The notes under the pieces: generated by a model | What the model was told of the DNA's origin: nothing | Database searches by the model: none | The model's input: the letters and a program-made list of their open reading frames with translations, nothing else | DNA from: Alkalihalobacterium sp048323755 | GTDB lineage: Bacteria > Bacillota > Bacilli > Bacillales > Bacillaceae_F | Reading direction: 5' to 3' | NCBI RefSeq assembly: GCF_048323755.1 | Contig: NZ_JBLWFS010000021.1 | Span: 12,754 to 76,753, forward strand | Length of the DNA: 64,000 bases | Position numbers and translations under genes: made by a program | Shown: piece after piece, positions 18,400 through 27,194 of the stretch | How positions within the stretch are numbered: the stretch's first letter is position 1 | Layout of the letters: every line of letters starts with the position of its first letter

Positions 18400-20682
18400 T
18401 TAATCGACCAACTTACTTTCTACATTCTCCTCTTGTTCCTCTTCGTCCAGCCCTTCATCTTCCGTTTCCGGTACTAGATGATTTTCCGTACTTAACTCTG
18501 GAGTCGGCTCTAATAAGGCATTGACGAGTGAAACGGTGCTGTCATCGGTGAATATGTCTGCTTTAATGGTCTTCTGTTTAACATCAACAATTGCAGATCC
18601 TAATATTTTGGCCATCGTCGCGTAGTCCCCGTAGCAGTATTCTTCGATTAACGGGATGATGTCTTCTTCGATAATTCGTTTGAACTTTTCATAGTTACGA
18701 ATCGGCTTTTCTTTTTCTAAAAAGTACGCATGACCAATTTGTAAGTTTCTTGCATCTTGTCCTAAGTTCTCAACGATTCGTGCATTCAGTGCTTTTAACC
18801 ATTCGCCTAATGGCAGGCTTTCAATAAGCACATCTTCTAACAGCGAATAGTCCGTCAACAATTCAATAAATCCAAAACGGCGGCGCAGTGCGACATCGAG
18901 TAAGGCAATAGACCGGTCAGCTGTATTCATCGTCCCGATAATGTACACATTTTTCGGCACTTGAAACGGTTCATTCGATAACGGTAAGATGACTTCTTTT
19001 CCGCGCTTGTTGCTTTCGATGATCGTAATTAATTCACCAAAAATACGTGAAATGTCCCCGCGGTTGATTTCATCAATAATAAGGTAAAAGCTATGATCAG
19101 GATGGTTGCTGGCGTCTTGACAAATCGTTTTAAAAATACCGTCCTTCAGCTTAAACACGGTTTGATCGTTAATAACAGTAGGCTTAATTCCTTCCATAAA
19201 ATCCTCATAGCCGTAAGAAGGATGGAACGTACACATTCGCACCGTTCCTCTAGCCGTTCGATTTCCTTTGATCACCGCTTTTTGTTCTTCTGTCAGAGTG
19301 GCGAAGTTTTTGTTGTAAATTTCTCTCGCGGACAGCTCCGAGCATGTATGCTCTGCATGGTGAGTTTTCCCTGTTCCTGGAGGTCCGTATAGAATGACCT
19401 GACGTTTTCGGCTTAAAATTTTCTCGATTTTCGTAGCCATTCCTGTCAGTGGTTCCAGCTTCGTCGGAACAGGTATTGGCTCATGCTGTTCTTCAGCTAA
19501 GATTTTTTCAATCGCTAGTAAATTATCAATGTCTCGTAATTGATACGTCGTTGTTTGTAGGCCTTCGCTCGGGTTTGGCAGCTTCGTATTCGGTGTTTTT
19601 AACCAATCAACTTTGACCGTATGTGGAAAGTCCTTACCTTCAACGTATTGATACCCTCCGATGACTTTACCGATGCCTAAAACCGTTTGTCCTTCCGCAG
19701 CGACAATCACTGTCCCGCGATGCAGGCGAGTAAAAAACGTTACAATTTGCAGCGTCCATTTGCCAATCACTTGAGGCGTCTGGTCGTAATTTTCTTCAAG
19801 GATCGCGCGGATGTGCTTTTTCATTTCCGTTATTTTCATATCCTCAAATCGGCTCAAATCTCCTAATGCCGGCCAGCCGATCGCAATATGGCCTTCGATA
19901 TACATTTCGTTCCAATAGCTCGTTGTACCAGAAGTCGTGCCCACACGGATATAATGATGCGGTCCACCGTAGAGTTCATTCAGACAATGAGTAAAATGAT
20001 TGACCGGACACTCACATTGTCGTGCAATCGCCATTATTTGACCTGCCCAGGAATAAAGCCCGCCTTGTTCATTCGGCTTGACATGTATTTTGATTAACGC
20101 ATTTTTTTGCCAATCGGCATTGTGAAAATCATCAATTCGTTCCGGAAATATCATATGATAATATTTATGAACCCAGCCGAGTTTCCCCATATTAAACTCT
20201 AGTTGTGCTTCAAGCTCCAGCTGTATTTTGATGTACGCATCCTCGTCAACCGGACCTTCCTTTGAGACGAGTTGGCCGATCATTTCAGCACCCTTTACGA
20301 GGTTGTCGCGAATTTTTATGGCCATGTCGATCGCTTGCTCTTGGTTTAGTTCAACTGGATCTTGATTGTACCCAGTCACCCACACACCGTCACTGCTTCT
20401 TTTAAACATAATATATTTAAAGGCACTCCCGCCTGAAATACTGCCGTATACTGTCGTCCGAAATTGATCATCATTTTTAAACTCTAGCCAATAAACTAAG
20501 CTATCGCGGTTGCCTAGATTAGATAAGGTCTCTAATAGTTCTTCCCCTTGAAGCCCCTTCAGTTTTTCTGGACCGAATTTTTCTTGAAAGAGACGATAGT
20601 CTTCTTGAAGCTCCTCTTGCGTTGGTACTTTCTTTTCCAGGAGCAACTTCTTACGTTTATCCATGATCTTTTGCAATAACAT
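18400..20682 (-). CDS. mcrB: McrB-like GTPase with EVE/PUA-like N-terminal reader domain
   Basis: The 760-residue protein has a helical N-terminus (1-200), then an EVE/PUA-like domain at about 245-365 (IAIGWPALGDLS, GIGKVIGGYQYV, FPHTVKVDW). Such domains often bind modified bases. A McrB-type AAA+ core follows: Walker A GPPGTGKT at 433-440, DEINRGDIS as Walker B, and the signature GTMNTADRSIALLD with LRRRF. The C-terminus is acidic. It probably senses a modified base and drives McrC, the next gene. The start at 20682 follows AAAGGGGAGAAG. The modification read cannot be predicted here. Confidence 0.9.
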   Translation of the reverse strand: MLLQKIMDKRKKLLLEKKVPTQEELQEDYRLFQEKFGPEKLKGLQGEELLETLSNLGNRDSLVYWLEFKNDDQFRTTVYGSISGGSAFKYIMFKRSSDGVWVTGYNQDPVELNQEQAIDMAIKIRDNLVKGAEMIGQLVSKEGPVDEDAYIKIQLELEAQLEFNMGKLGWVHKYYHMIFPERIDDFHNADWQKNALIKIHVKPNEQGGLYSWAGQIMAIARQCECPVNHFTHCLNELYGGPHHYIRVGTTSGTTSYWNEMYIEGHIAIGWPALGDLSRFEDMKITEMKKHIRAILEENYDQTPQVIGKWTLQIVTFFTRLHRGTVIVAAEGQTVLGIGKVIGGYQYVEGKDFPHTVKVDWLKTPNTKLPNPSEGLQTTTYQLRDIDNLLAIEKILAEEQHEPIPVPTKLEPLTGMATKIEKILSRKRQVILYGPPGTGKTHHAEHTCSELSAREIYNKNFATLTEEQKAVIKGNRTARGTVRMCTFHPSYGYEDFMEGIKPTVINDQTVFKLKDGIFKTICQDASNHPDHSFYLIIDEINRGDISRIFGELITIIESNKRGKEVILPLSNEPFQVPKNVYIIGTMNTADRSIALLDVALRRRFGFIELLTDYSLLEDVLIESLPLGEWLKALNARIVENLGQDARNLQIGHAYFLEKEKPIRNYEKFKRIIEEDIIPLIEEYCYGDYATMAKILGSAIVDVKQKTIKADIFTDDSTVSLVNALLEPTPELSTENHLVPETEDEGLDEEEQEENVESKLVD

Positions 20683-20829
20683 ATGTACTTCTCCCCTTTG
20701 GCTGTAGTTTTTTGTTGTGATGGAGGTTCGTAATAACCTTTATTCCATTTACTAGTGTATTTTCTAGTATAGAGGAAAAAATTGACGTACCGTTCCCACT
20801 TTTGGGATTGGTGACTATTGAAGGATGAT

Positions 20830-23196
20830 TTAGTCGTAAAAAATGACTTCTAATCGCTTCATAATGCCTAACACTTCTTCAATTAATTCATTCTCATTTC
20901 GGTTGGATAAAGCAAGGAATAAGTGGTCTAAGCTTTGTTCCACTTCGCGCTTTAATATCGTTTTATCAGTCGAAACAGGCTTTCTAATTTTTTTGTTTTG
21001 GTTCATCCGATAATTCGCTAAACACTTGGTAAACGCATGGCGGATATCCGCTGTTTCGATTGCTGGATGACAGGAGCTGCACAATGTGACGAGGTTATGC
21101 TTATGATTCACACCACCGTATTTTCTCGGGATTTTATGATGAACATGCAAGCCTTTATCCGAATCGCAGACCACACAAGCCCACCCGTCACGATCTTTTA
21201 CTTCTTTTTTTAGTGTCTCAGTGAATGGCTGACTCCACACATTACTAAATAAAATTTGCCCGCCCTTTTGTTCAATCCGCTCTAGCACTTCTTGATGGGG
21301 TAGTATGATCATTTCAACAATCGTTAAAATCGCTGAAGCAATCTCATCCTCGTCGGCATTTTCCATCAGTTGCTCTTCTTCATCTTTTTCTTCTGGTTGA
21401 TCAAAGACAATCTCTGATAAATCACAAACGTACTCTCGAAGAATAGCGAGATCCCTTCCACGGGACTTTTGCATTAGCACTTTCACTTTTTCATAGAATT
21501 CATGAACCGAGTCATTTCGCCAGCTTGGCAATTGCGTTTTAACAGAAGGTGGAATGTGTTTTCTCCAACTCGTGTCTTCTTTTTTCTCGTCTTCCCATTC
21601 ATCGGTATCTTTTAACGCACCATATTTGTATTTCTCAATGACTTCGAGAGGATTTATAAAGTCATTGGTCGTTTGGTCATAGCCTTTTTCATACAGGTCT
21701 TCTAATGTTTGAATGATAAACTGTCGGTCTTCTTTGGAATTCGAGTAACGTAATTCCTCATCCGTGATTTCAGTAAAATCTATGCCAAGATCCGGAAGTT
21801 CTCTCATGTTTAGAATGTTCGCTAATTCAAAAATTCTTTTAATCTCATTCGTTGTTATTTCCTGAGTTTCTAGAAAACTGAGCATACTTTTTAAGTCTTC
21901 AATATCATAATTATTCAAATCATCTATCGTAACCGTCGCAAAATCGAGTTCACGGAACTCTGGAATGTGGTTAATCCGAGATTCCTCAACTATCATAAGT
22001 ATGTCTTGTTTGATGCCGCGCGCTTCCTCTTCCTCTTCGTCTTCCAATAGGTCATCTTCTTCCTCTATTTGCGAGGCATTACCATATTTTTCATTCATTG
22101 CGATATGCGTTTCAATTGCATCTAATAGTAGAATGAGCTCCGTTTTCGATTGCTGCTCTAGTTGAAATTCATTTAAGTTCGTCAACTGAATGTTTCCTGC
22201 GATGGAAGTGAGATTATTTTCTTCTACCAAATTCATGATTTTACGAATCAGTTCTAAGTTTTTTGTTTGCTGTTGTTGATCCTCTACCATTCGTTCCGTT
22301 TGTTCTTCTTTGTCTTTCGTACTCGTAGAAACAAATGCGGCCAACGCGTCCAAAGGATCTTCTTCATAACCACTTTCGTAAAGTTCCTCTAATGTCTTTA
22401 AAAGTAACTGACGATCCTTTTTTGAAATCGTGTAACGGAAGTCATAGTCGGTCATTTCTGTAAAATGAATGTCTAGACTCGGTAATTTAGTGATATTCAT
22501 CATCCTCACTAAATGATTAATCATCTTGATTTCAGCGCTTACAATTTCTTGTCCTTCGAGGACGTCGAGCATGGATTCCAGTTCATCAAGTTCATAATGG
22601 GCTAAATCATCGACTGTCAGCTTTGCGAAGTCGAGCTCACTGAACTCACGAATCCGATCGATTTCAAGATCCTCAGCTAACATTAAAATCTCATATTTGA
22701 TTTTGTCTGCTTTTTCGTTATTCGGTTTCGACTCGGATTGTTGAAATGTCTGTAGCTGTTGGTCCAGGTGGTTTTGGATAGTCGTATGTAATAAGGTAAG
22801 CTCTTCCTTTGAATGTTTTCCTAGACGATTATGGGTTAAGGTGCCGAGATCTAGACTTACTCCTTCTATACGAGTCAAATTATTTTCTTCAACTAAATCC
22901 ATAATTTTATTCGTCAGCTCGGTCATTTCTGCTTGTCTTTTAATCTCTTCCATTACCGGATCGCGGTTGCTTTGTTTCGCCTTTCCACTTCGGCTCGCCT
23001 TCTTCGCTAATAAATAATCGACAATTAAATCACGATCCATTTTCGTATATGTATGTTTTAAATCATTCATTGTTATTTCAAAAAAGTTAATCGATAAGTG
23101 TGGAATCGACTCCACATCTAACTCATCGACTAACTCTAGAATTAATTCTACTTGTTCATTCACGTCATAAACTTTGCTGTATTTTGAATTCGTCAT
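20830..23196 (-). CDS. HNH endonuclease with a long repeat scaffold
   Basis: The protein has about 788 residues. The ATG at 23196 is preferred over the upstream TTG because it is 7 bases after AAAGGGG. An HNH nuclease lies near the C-terminus: CVVCDSDKGLHVHHKIPRK, then HNLVTLCSSCHP. The first 530 residues are repeats of three ~50-residue helical units in the order A-B-C-A-B-C-A. B units share MDLVEENNLT-like starts. C units share ELDFAKLTVDDL-like cores. A units share DYDFRYTISKKDRQ-like cores. It lies 147 bp upstream of the McrBC pair on the same strand, so it may be an accessory nuclease of that locus. The repeats look like a binding scaffold, but their ligand is unknown. Confidence 0.8.
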   Translation of the reverse strand: MTNSKYSKVYDVNEQVELILELVDELDVESIPHLSINFFEITMNDLKHTYTKMDRDLIVDYLLAKKASRSGKAKQSNRDPVMEEIKRQAEMTELTNKIMDLVEENNLTRIEGVSLDLGTLTHNRLGKHSKEELTLLHTTIQNHLDQQLQTFQQSESKPNNEKADKIKYEILMLAEDLEIDRIREFSELDFAKLTVDDLAHYELDELESMLDVLEGQEIVSAEIKMINHLVRMMNITKLPSLDIHFTEMTDYDFRYTISKKDRQLLLKTLEELYESGYEEDPLDALAAFVSTSTKDKEEQTERMVEDQQQQTKNLELIRKIMNLVEENNLTSIAGNIQLTNLNEFQLEQQSKTELILLLDAIETHIAMNEKYGNASQIEEEDDLLEDEEEEEARGIKQDILMIVEESRINHIPEFRELDFATVTIDDLNNYDIEDLKSMLSFLETQEITTNEIKRIFELANILNMRELPDLGIDFTEITDEELRYSNSKEDRQFIIQTLEDLYEKGYDQTTNDFINPLEVIEKYKYGALKDTDEWEDEKKEDTSWRKHIPPSVKTQLPSWRNDSVHEFYEKVKVLMQKSRGRDLAILREYVCDLSEIVFDQPEEKDEEEQLMENADEDEIASAILTIVEMIILPHQEVLERIEQKGGQILFSNVWSQPFTETLKKEVKDRDGWACVVCDSDKGLHVHHKIPRKYGGVNHKHNLVTLCSSCHPAIETADIRHAFTKCLANYRMNQNKKIRKPVSTDKTILKREVEQSLDHLFLALSNRNENELIEEVLGIMKRLEVIFYD

Positions 23197-23230
23197 GTTC
23201 AATCCCCTTTATGCAAGATCCATTTACTCA

Positions 23231-23261
23231 ATTATCTCACAATTTTTCCTATTTAAGGGAC
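23231..23261 (-). promoter_or_regulatory. Promoter-proximal shared sequence, copy 1
   Basis: On the plus strand ATTATCTCACAATTTTTC leads on to AAGGGAC. It matches 36770-36800 at 28 of 31 positions. On the minus strand it reads TTGTGAGATAAT, a plausible extended -10 (TG-A-GATAAT) before the HNH gene. Confidence 0.5.
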
Positions 23262-23310
23262 CATACTAGACAAAACATTTACTACTATTTTTTTTACTTA
23301 ATGATCTGGG

Positions 23311-23343
23311 TAAAAAGAAAACGAACCATGTTCGGTTCGTTTA
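23311..23343 (-). terminator. Terminator of the GHKL/DUF6339 operon
   Basis: Perfect stem AAACGAACC/GGTTCGTTT with a 6-base loop, followed on the minus strand by TCTTTTT. It lies 131 bases after the last gene of the operon. Confidence 0.8.
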
Positions 23344-23473
23344 ACAGTAGGTTTATGTGTCTTAAATTGTAAAGCTCTTCTGTGAACAGGTACGGTTTTT
23401 GTACTTCCTTCGTTTAGTTACATTAAAAAAGCATAATGGACTGCTAACCAATCGTCATTTTACTACTACATTA

Positions 23474-24238
23474 TCAAACTGAAAGAGTATCTGCTCCAAC
23501 TCCAAAATGTTTATAAAGATGCTTGTCTACCATTTGCTCTACCTCATCAGATGTAAGCATGTCTAGGATCATTGCTCCACCCACTACGTTTAAATATTTG
23601 TTGGCCTGGACGAAATGGTCTCTTTTAATAGGTATCCCTTTTTCTTTAAGTTTGACTAGAGATTTTAATATCCCTTTTGTAATATTTCGATTGGACGTAA
23701 AGTTACTAGAGAAAAAGACTACGCATCTTGCAGAAAAGTCGCTATTGCAAAAGAACTCGGTTAGCCAGTAAGGGTTGTCCTTGTTTTCCTCATCATACGT
23801 CATATAACCAACCCACCATAAACGAGCCAGTATATGAACAAACAAAGAGCGTTTGTTACCATTTTTAAAAAATAAGGCTGTGTTTATGCGCTTGTCATTA
23901 TGTTCTAGCAGTTCATTTTTTAGTCGATAGTAGGTGAACTCTCTTAACTGTAAATGAGCTAGTCCAGACCATAGCCTTTCCTGAGTTGCTTGTGAAACGG
24001 TAAGATCTTTTAAAGCATCATATAAGATTTTTACGTTTTCTTGATCACTCAGTAAATAGTTTTCATCCATATTTAAAGTAGGTATTTCAAAAGAGATATT
24101 CGACTCAAGAATTCTACCGTTTTCTTTAAAGTAGTCATTAAACCACTCATTGTTTTTTGTATAGTAATGATCCTTGTGTGCATCATAGTTAGAACGTAAG
24201 TCCATGAGTGTCTCATCGGAAATGAATTGTAGCTTCAA
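23474..24238 (-). CDS. DUF6339-like protein, third gene of the GHKL operon
   Basis: The 254-residue protein resembles the DUF6339 family as I remember it: an N-terminal DETLMDLRSN, a central SQATQERLWSGLAHLQ block near residues 82-97, and RSLFVHILARLWWVGYMTYD near 129-148. I know of no defined function for this family. It begins 2 bases after the previous gene ends and closes the operon before a clear terminator. Fixed pairing with a GHKL ATPase in a defence island suggests a role in a three-part defence system. Confidence 0.65.
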   Translation of the reverse strand: MKLQFISDETLMDLRSNYDAHKDHYYTKNNEWFNDYFKENGRILESNISFEIPTLNMDENYLLSDQENVKILYDALKDLTVSQATQERLWSGLAHLQLREFTYYRLKNELLEHNDKRINTALFFKNGNKRSLFVHILARLWWVGYMTYDEENKDNPYWLTEFFCNSDFSARCVVFFSSNFTSNRNITKGILKSLVKLKEKGIPIKRDHFVQANKYLNVVGGAMILDMLTSDEVEQMVDKHLYKHFGVGADTLSV

Positions 24239-24240
24239 AA

Positions 24241-25086
24241 CTAATCCTCCGTTCTATTCAGCTTTTCGATTTCTTCAAAGCTAGCTCTTAAAGGTTTTCG
24301 TAATACTAATTGGGCAGCTTGAAGTGGAGAGAGACTATCCGTCCCTACGTCTTCAAGCCTATAATTATTCTCCGCAAATATTTTATCTAGAACTTGGTAC
24401 CACGTGTATTCATCCAATTCGCCCCTACTATCTCTTAGTTTAGAAAACACATAAACAAGAGCTGGCACAATAACGGTTGATAATATCGTGTTTTTGAGTC
24501 GTGAATTGGCTGTTGTAGCGTATTGGTTATATTCGTACTCAGGTAAGAGAATCGAAATGTTATTGGAATGGATATCAACATCCATATACTCTTTTTTTAA
24601 TGACTTTGTCACCGTTATAATAGAAGGTAAATTTAGAAACTCCGTATGATCCTCAAATAAATTCATTTCAATGGCTTCACCAATCGCAATAAAATTACCT
24701 TTTTCAAATCGAACGGGTAGCTCCTTAAACCATTTATTTAATAATACATTCGTATAGTGTTCTATCGTTTCTTTTGCAATAACAAATGTATGAATTAGAA
24801 TTTTGCCACGTAGCACATCGGAAGGGATTACAATTTCTATCTTATTCTCATTTGTTTCGTATGCTTTACGAAAACTCGTCTGCGGGCATTCAATATGCAC
24901 TAAATATACAGCCGACTGGGCCTCTATCAATCTACTTATTCCTCTATTGTCTAGGTAAAAGTCCACATAAATTCGGACTTCTCCAAAGGATTCATCCACG
25001 TTTATAGCGGCTGTAAAACTGGAGCTAGTGTAATCATCATTATTCACATACAACACTGGGTATGGATACGATGAACTAATTTTCAT
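24241..25086 (-). CDS. Unrecognised protein, second gene of the GHKL operon
   Basis: I do not recognise this 281-residue protein. The N-terminal ~110 residues are beta-rich (YPVLYVNNDDYTSSSFT). The C-terminal ~130 residues are helical and end in a charged tail. There is no signal peptide or membrane segment. Its start overlaps the end of the GHKL ATPase gene by 11 bases, and it runs almost directly into the DUF6339-like gene. The three are surely co-expressed and probably act together. Confidence 0.6.
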   Translation of the reverse strand: MKISSSYPYPVLYVNNDDYTSSSFTAAINVDESFGEVRIYVDFYLDNRGISRLIEAQSAVYLVHIECPQTSFRKAYETNENKIEIVIPSDVLRGKILIHTFVIAKETIEHYTNVLLNKWFKELPVRFEKGNFIAIGEAIEMNLFEDHTEFLNLPSIITVTKSLKKEYMDVDIHSNNISILLPEYEYNQYATTANSRLKNTILSTVIVPALVYVFSKLRDSRGELDEYTWYQVLDKIFAENNYRLEDVGTDSLSPLQAAQLVLRKPLRASFEEIEKLNRTED

Positions 25087-27019
25087 ATAATTCTACCTCC
25101 AGTACACAATAATCAAAATAATCAATTTCTACGTTGATCATAAAACTTTTGTTTGCTTTAATAGATTGGACGTAAACCGTATTCGAACTAACTTTCTCGA
25201 CCGTAACATCTTTGTCATCAGTGGATGCATTCTTAATAGGAAGATCGTAGTTACTTTGTTCGCCCATTACTTTAAAGACTAATTTCCCATTCTCTAACGA
25301 TTTTTTTTGTGAGATAAAAAACTTATATTTACCTTGGTTCTTGTCAATAGAAGCATATTTCTGCTGGATTTGAACTGGGTGTTTACTTGGTTTTCGTTCT
25401 TTCTTTTTATCTTTATCCCCATCCGTTTGCGGATTCACTTCATTTTGTCCCCCTGGTTCGGTTGTGCTACCACCGGCATCTCCTCCGTCACTATCATTTG
25501 CGGCACCGCCCCCACCTTCATCACCAGTTGGAGTAATTCCATAATTCCCCTCTAACTCTTGATCTAAATCTTCATGACGATCTTGTCCTTTAGTTTGCGC
25601 TCGTTTTTTTCGATCTTCTTTTACTTCTTTTGTAATAATGGATTTAATTGTTGAATTTAACGATTCTCGTTTTTTCGTGCCACTATCAGCCAGCAAGTTT
25701 TTATTTGGTAGAAAGTCATTTAATCCAACTGCATCCATCGAATCAGTAATTTTTTCTTGGAAGTACTCTTTCACTGTATTTCTTATAAAGCTCTTTAAGT
25801 CTCCGTAGATCTTTTTCGCTAATTTCGGGTCCTTTTCATACCTCTCCGAAGACCATTCATTATGAGCAGGGTTTTCCATTTGTTTAAAAACATTATTCAT
25901 ATGAGCCCCTGTAATCATTAGTAAACCTGTAAAAGAAATGCTTCCACTTATATTCTTTTGCTCAAAAATCATCATTCCAGTTTTCCGGGTCATTAAGACA
26001 CGTCTATTTAAATCCTCACCATTTAGCAAATATAACTCCGCTTCTCCTTCTTCGAAGTGAATCCCATTCTTATATTCTCTAGCCGGGTATTTTATTTTGA
26101 TCGTCTTATCCGAGATTAATAGATTAAAATAATTTTTTAGTACTCGGTTCTCCTCACTATCATCTAACTCAGCAATAAGTTCTCCTATGTTTTCATGATT
26201 AATTTCAAAATCATTAATCTTAACGACTAACTTTTTGTTGTATACCGTTATGAAGAAGTTAACTAGAACTGACTTTGTAACCTCTCCTTTCCAATTACCC
26301 TTTGGTTGGAAACCTGCAATATAAATATCTGTACCTGTCTCCTCACGAGTAAAGTCTTGGTCTAGTATGATGTCTCCAGGAATAGCTAACGATCTTTCAT
26401 CAAAAGTAAAGTAACCATTTCCTAACGTAATTTGATCGTTATTCTTTTTGAACGACATAATATTTGCAACACCAATATAAGACTTATACCCAGAAATATC
26501 TAAAGAGGCATAAAACAACGTTCTTAGGTTCGAATTTAAAAACGGCGCAGATTTACCAATACCGAAGCTGCCACCAGAGCTTTCGTCTTTATTAGAAGAT
26601 CCTGCTTCCTTAACTAAGGTACTCCAAGGCGAACCGATTTCTCCTTCTTTGGCCCCTTCTAACCCCTTTGTATTAAAATCACTAATTCGTAAAAATTGAA
26701 TTTGTTGTTGATTAAATAACTTAAGCGCATTTTCAATAAAGTCTTCGCTTTTTTTATTTCTCCCATGCCATGTTTCCTTACACTGATGAAATACATCTAC
26801 TAATTCTTCTTTATTTGGAAAACTCGTGCTATCAGCAGAAAAGCTTTTAAATTCAACCAAAACTGGTTTACTTTTATCTTTAACCGCATCTAATGAATTT
26901 TGGCAGATTTCTCTTGTTAGTGAGTCTAACGCATTTCCTCTAAACGTTTCTAATCCGGCATTATTTATAGAGTTGATTAAGCCACCAGTCGTAGCTGGAA
27001 AGTTCCAGTATCTATTCAT
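25076..27019 (-). CDS. GHKL-type (Hsp90/MutL-like) ATPase, first gene of a three-gene operon
   Basis: The 647-residue protein carries a GHKL fold. The N-box is REICQNSLDA at 36-45, with Glu37 and Asn41. A G1-like box is RISDFNTKGLEG (Asp114). The glycine-rich lid is GGSFGIGKSAPF near 149-160. Residues about 440-560 are lysine/glutamate-rich, then glycine/aspartate-rich and disordered. A beta-rich C-terminal domain (about 565-647) follows. GHKL ATPases in defence islands often work as ATP-driven clamps or sensors (compare MutL or MORC proteins). The start follows GAGGGATAGAA. The family call is good; the role is inferred from context. Confidence 0.75.
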   Translation of the reverse strand: MNRYWNFPATTGGLINSINNAGLETFRGNALDSLTREICQNSLDAVKDKSKPVLVEFKSFSADSTSFPNKEELVDVFHQCKETWHGRNKKSEDFIENALKLFNQQQIQFLRISDFNTKGLEGAKEGEIGSPWSTLVKEAGSSNKDESSGGSFGIGKSAPFLNSNLRTLFYASLDISGYKSYIGVANIMSFKKNNDQITLGNGYFTFDERSLAIPGDIILDQDFTREETGTDIYIAGFQPKGNWKGEVTKSVLVNFFITVYNKKLVVKINDFEINHENIGELIAELDDSEENRVLKNYFNLLISDKTIKIKYPAREYKNGIHFEEGEAELYLLNGEDLNRRVLMTRKTGMMIFEQKNISGSISFTGLLMITGAHMNNVFKQMENPAHNEWSSERYEKDPKLAKKIYGDLKSFIRNTVKEYFQEKITDSMDAVGLNDFLPNKNLLADSGTKKRESLNSTIKSIITKEVKEDRKKRAQTKGQDRHEDLDQELEGNYGITPTGDEGGGGAANDSDGGDAGGSTTEPGGQNEVNPQTDGDKDKKKERKPSKHPVQIQQKYASIDKNQGKYKFFISQKKSLENGKLVFKVMGEQSNYDLPIKNASTDDKDVTVEKVSSNTVYVQSIKANKSFMINVEIDYFDYCVLEVELYEN

Positions 27020-27150
27020 TTCTATCCCTCAAATTCTTTTTCAGACTTACCTTTACACATTACTAATTCTATTTTTCTATATTACTATTCTACAAAAAAT
27101 CCCATCAATTTCATATCGTTTCATAGAATTTGTCAGTTCCAATTTTGGAA

Positions 27151-27182
27151 GAAAAAAATACACCTCTCATGAAGAAGTGTAT
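27151..27182 (-). terminator. Terminator of the DUF262/DUF1524 gene
   Basis: ATACAC...GTGTAT stem with a run of seven T after it on the minus strand, 13 bases beyond the gene. It shows that the GHKL operon is a separate unit. Confidence 0.8.
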
Positions 27183-27194
27183 CTATCCTATATC

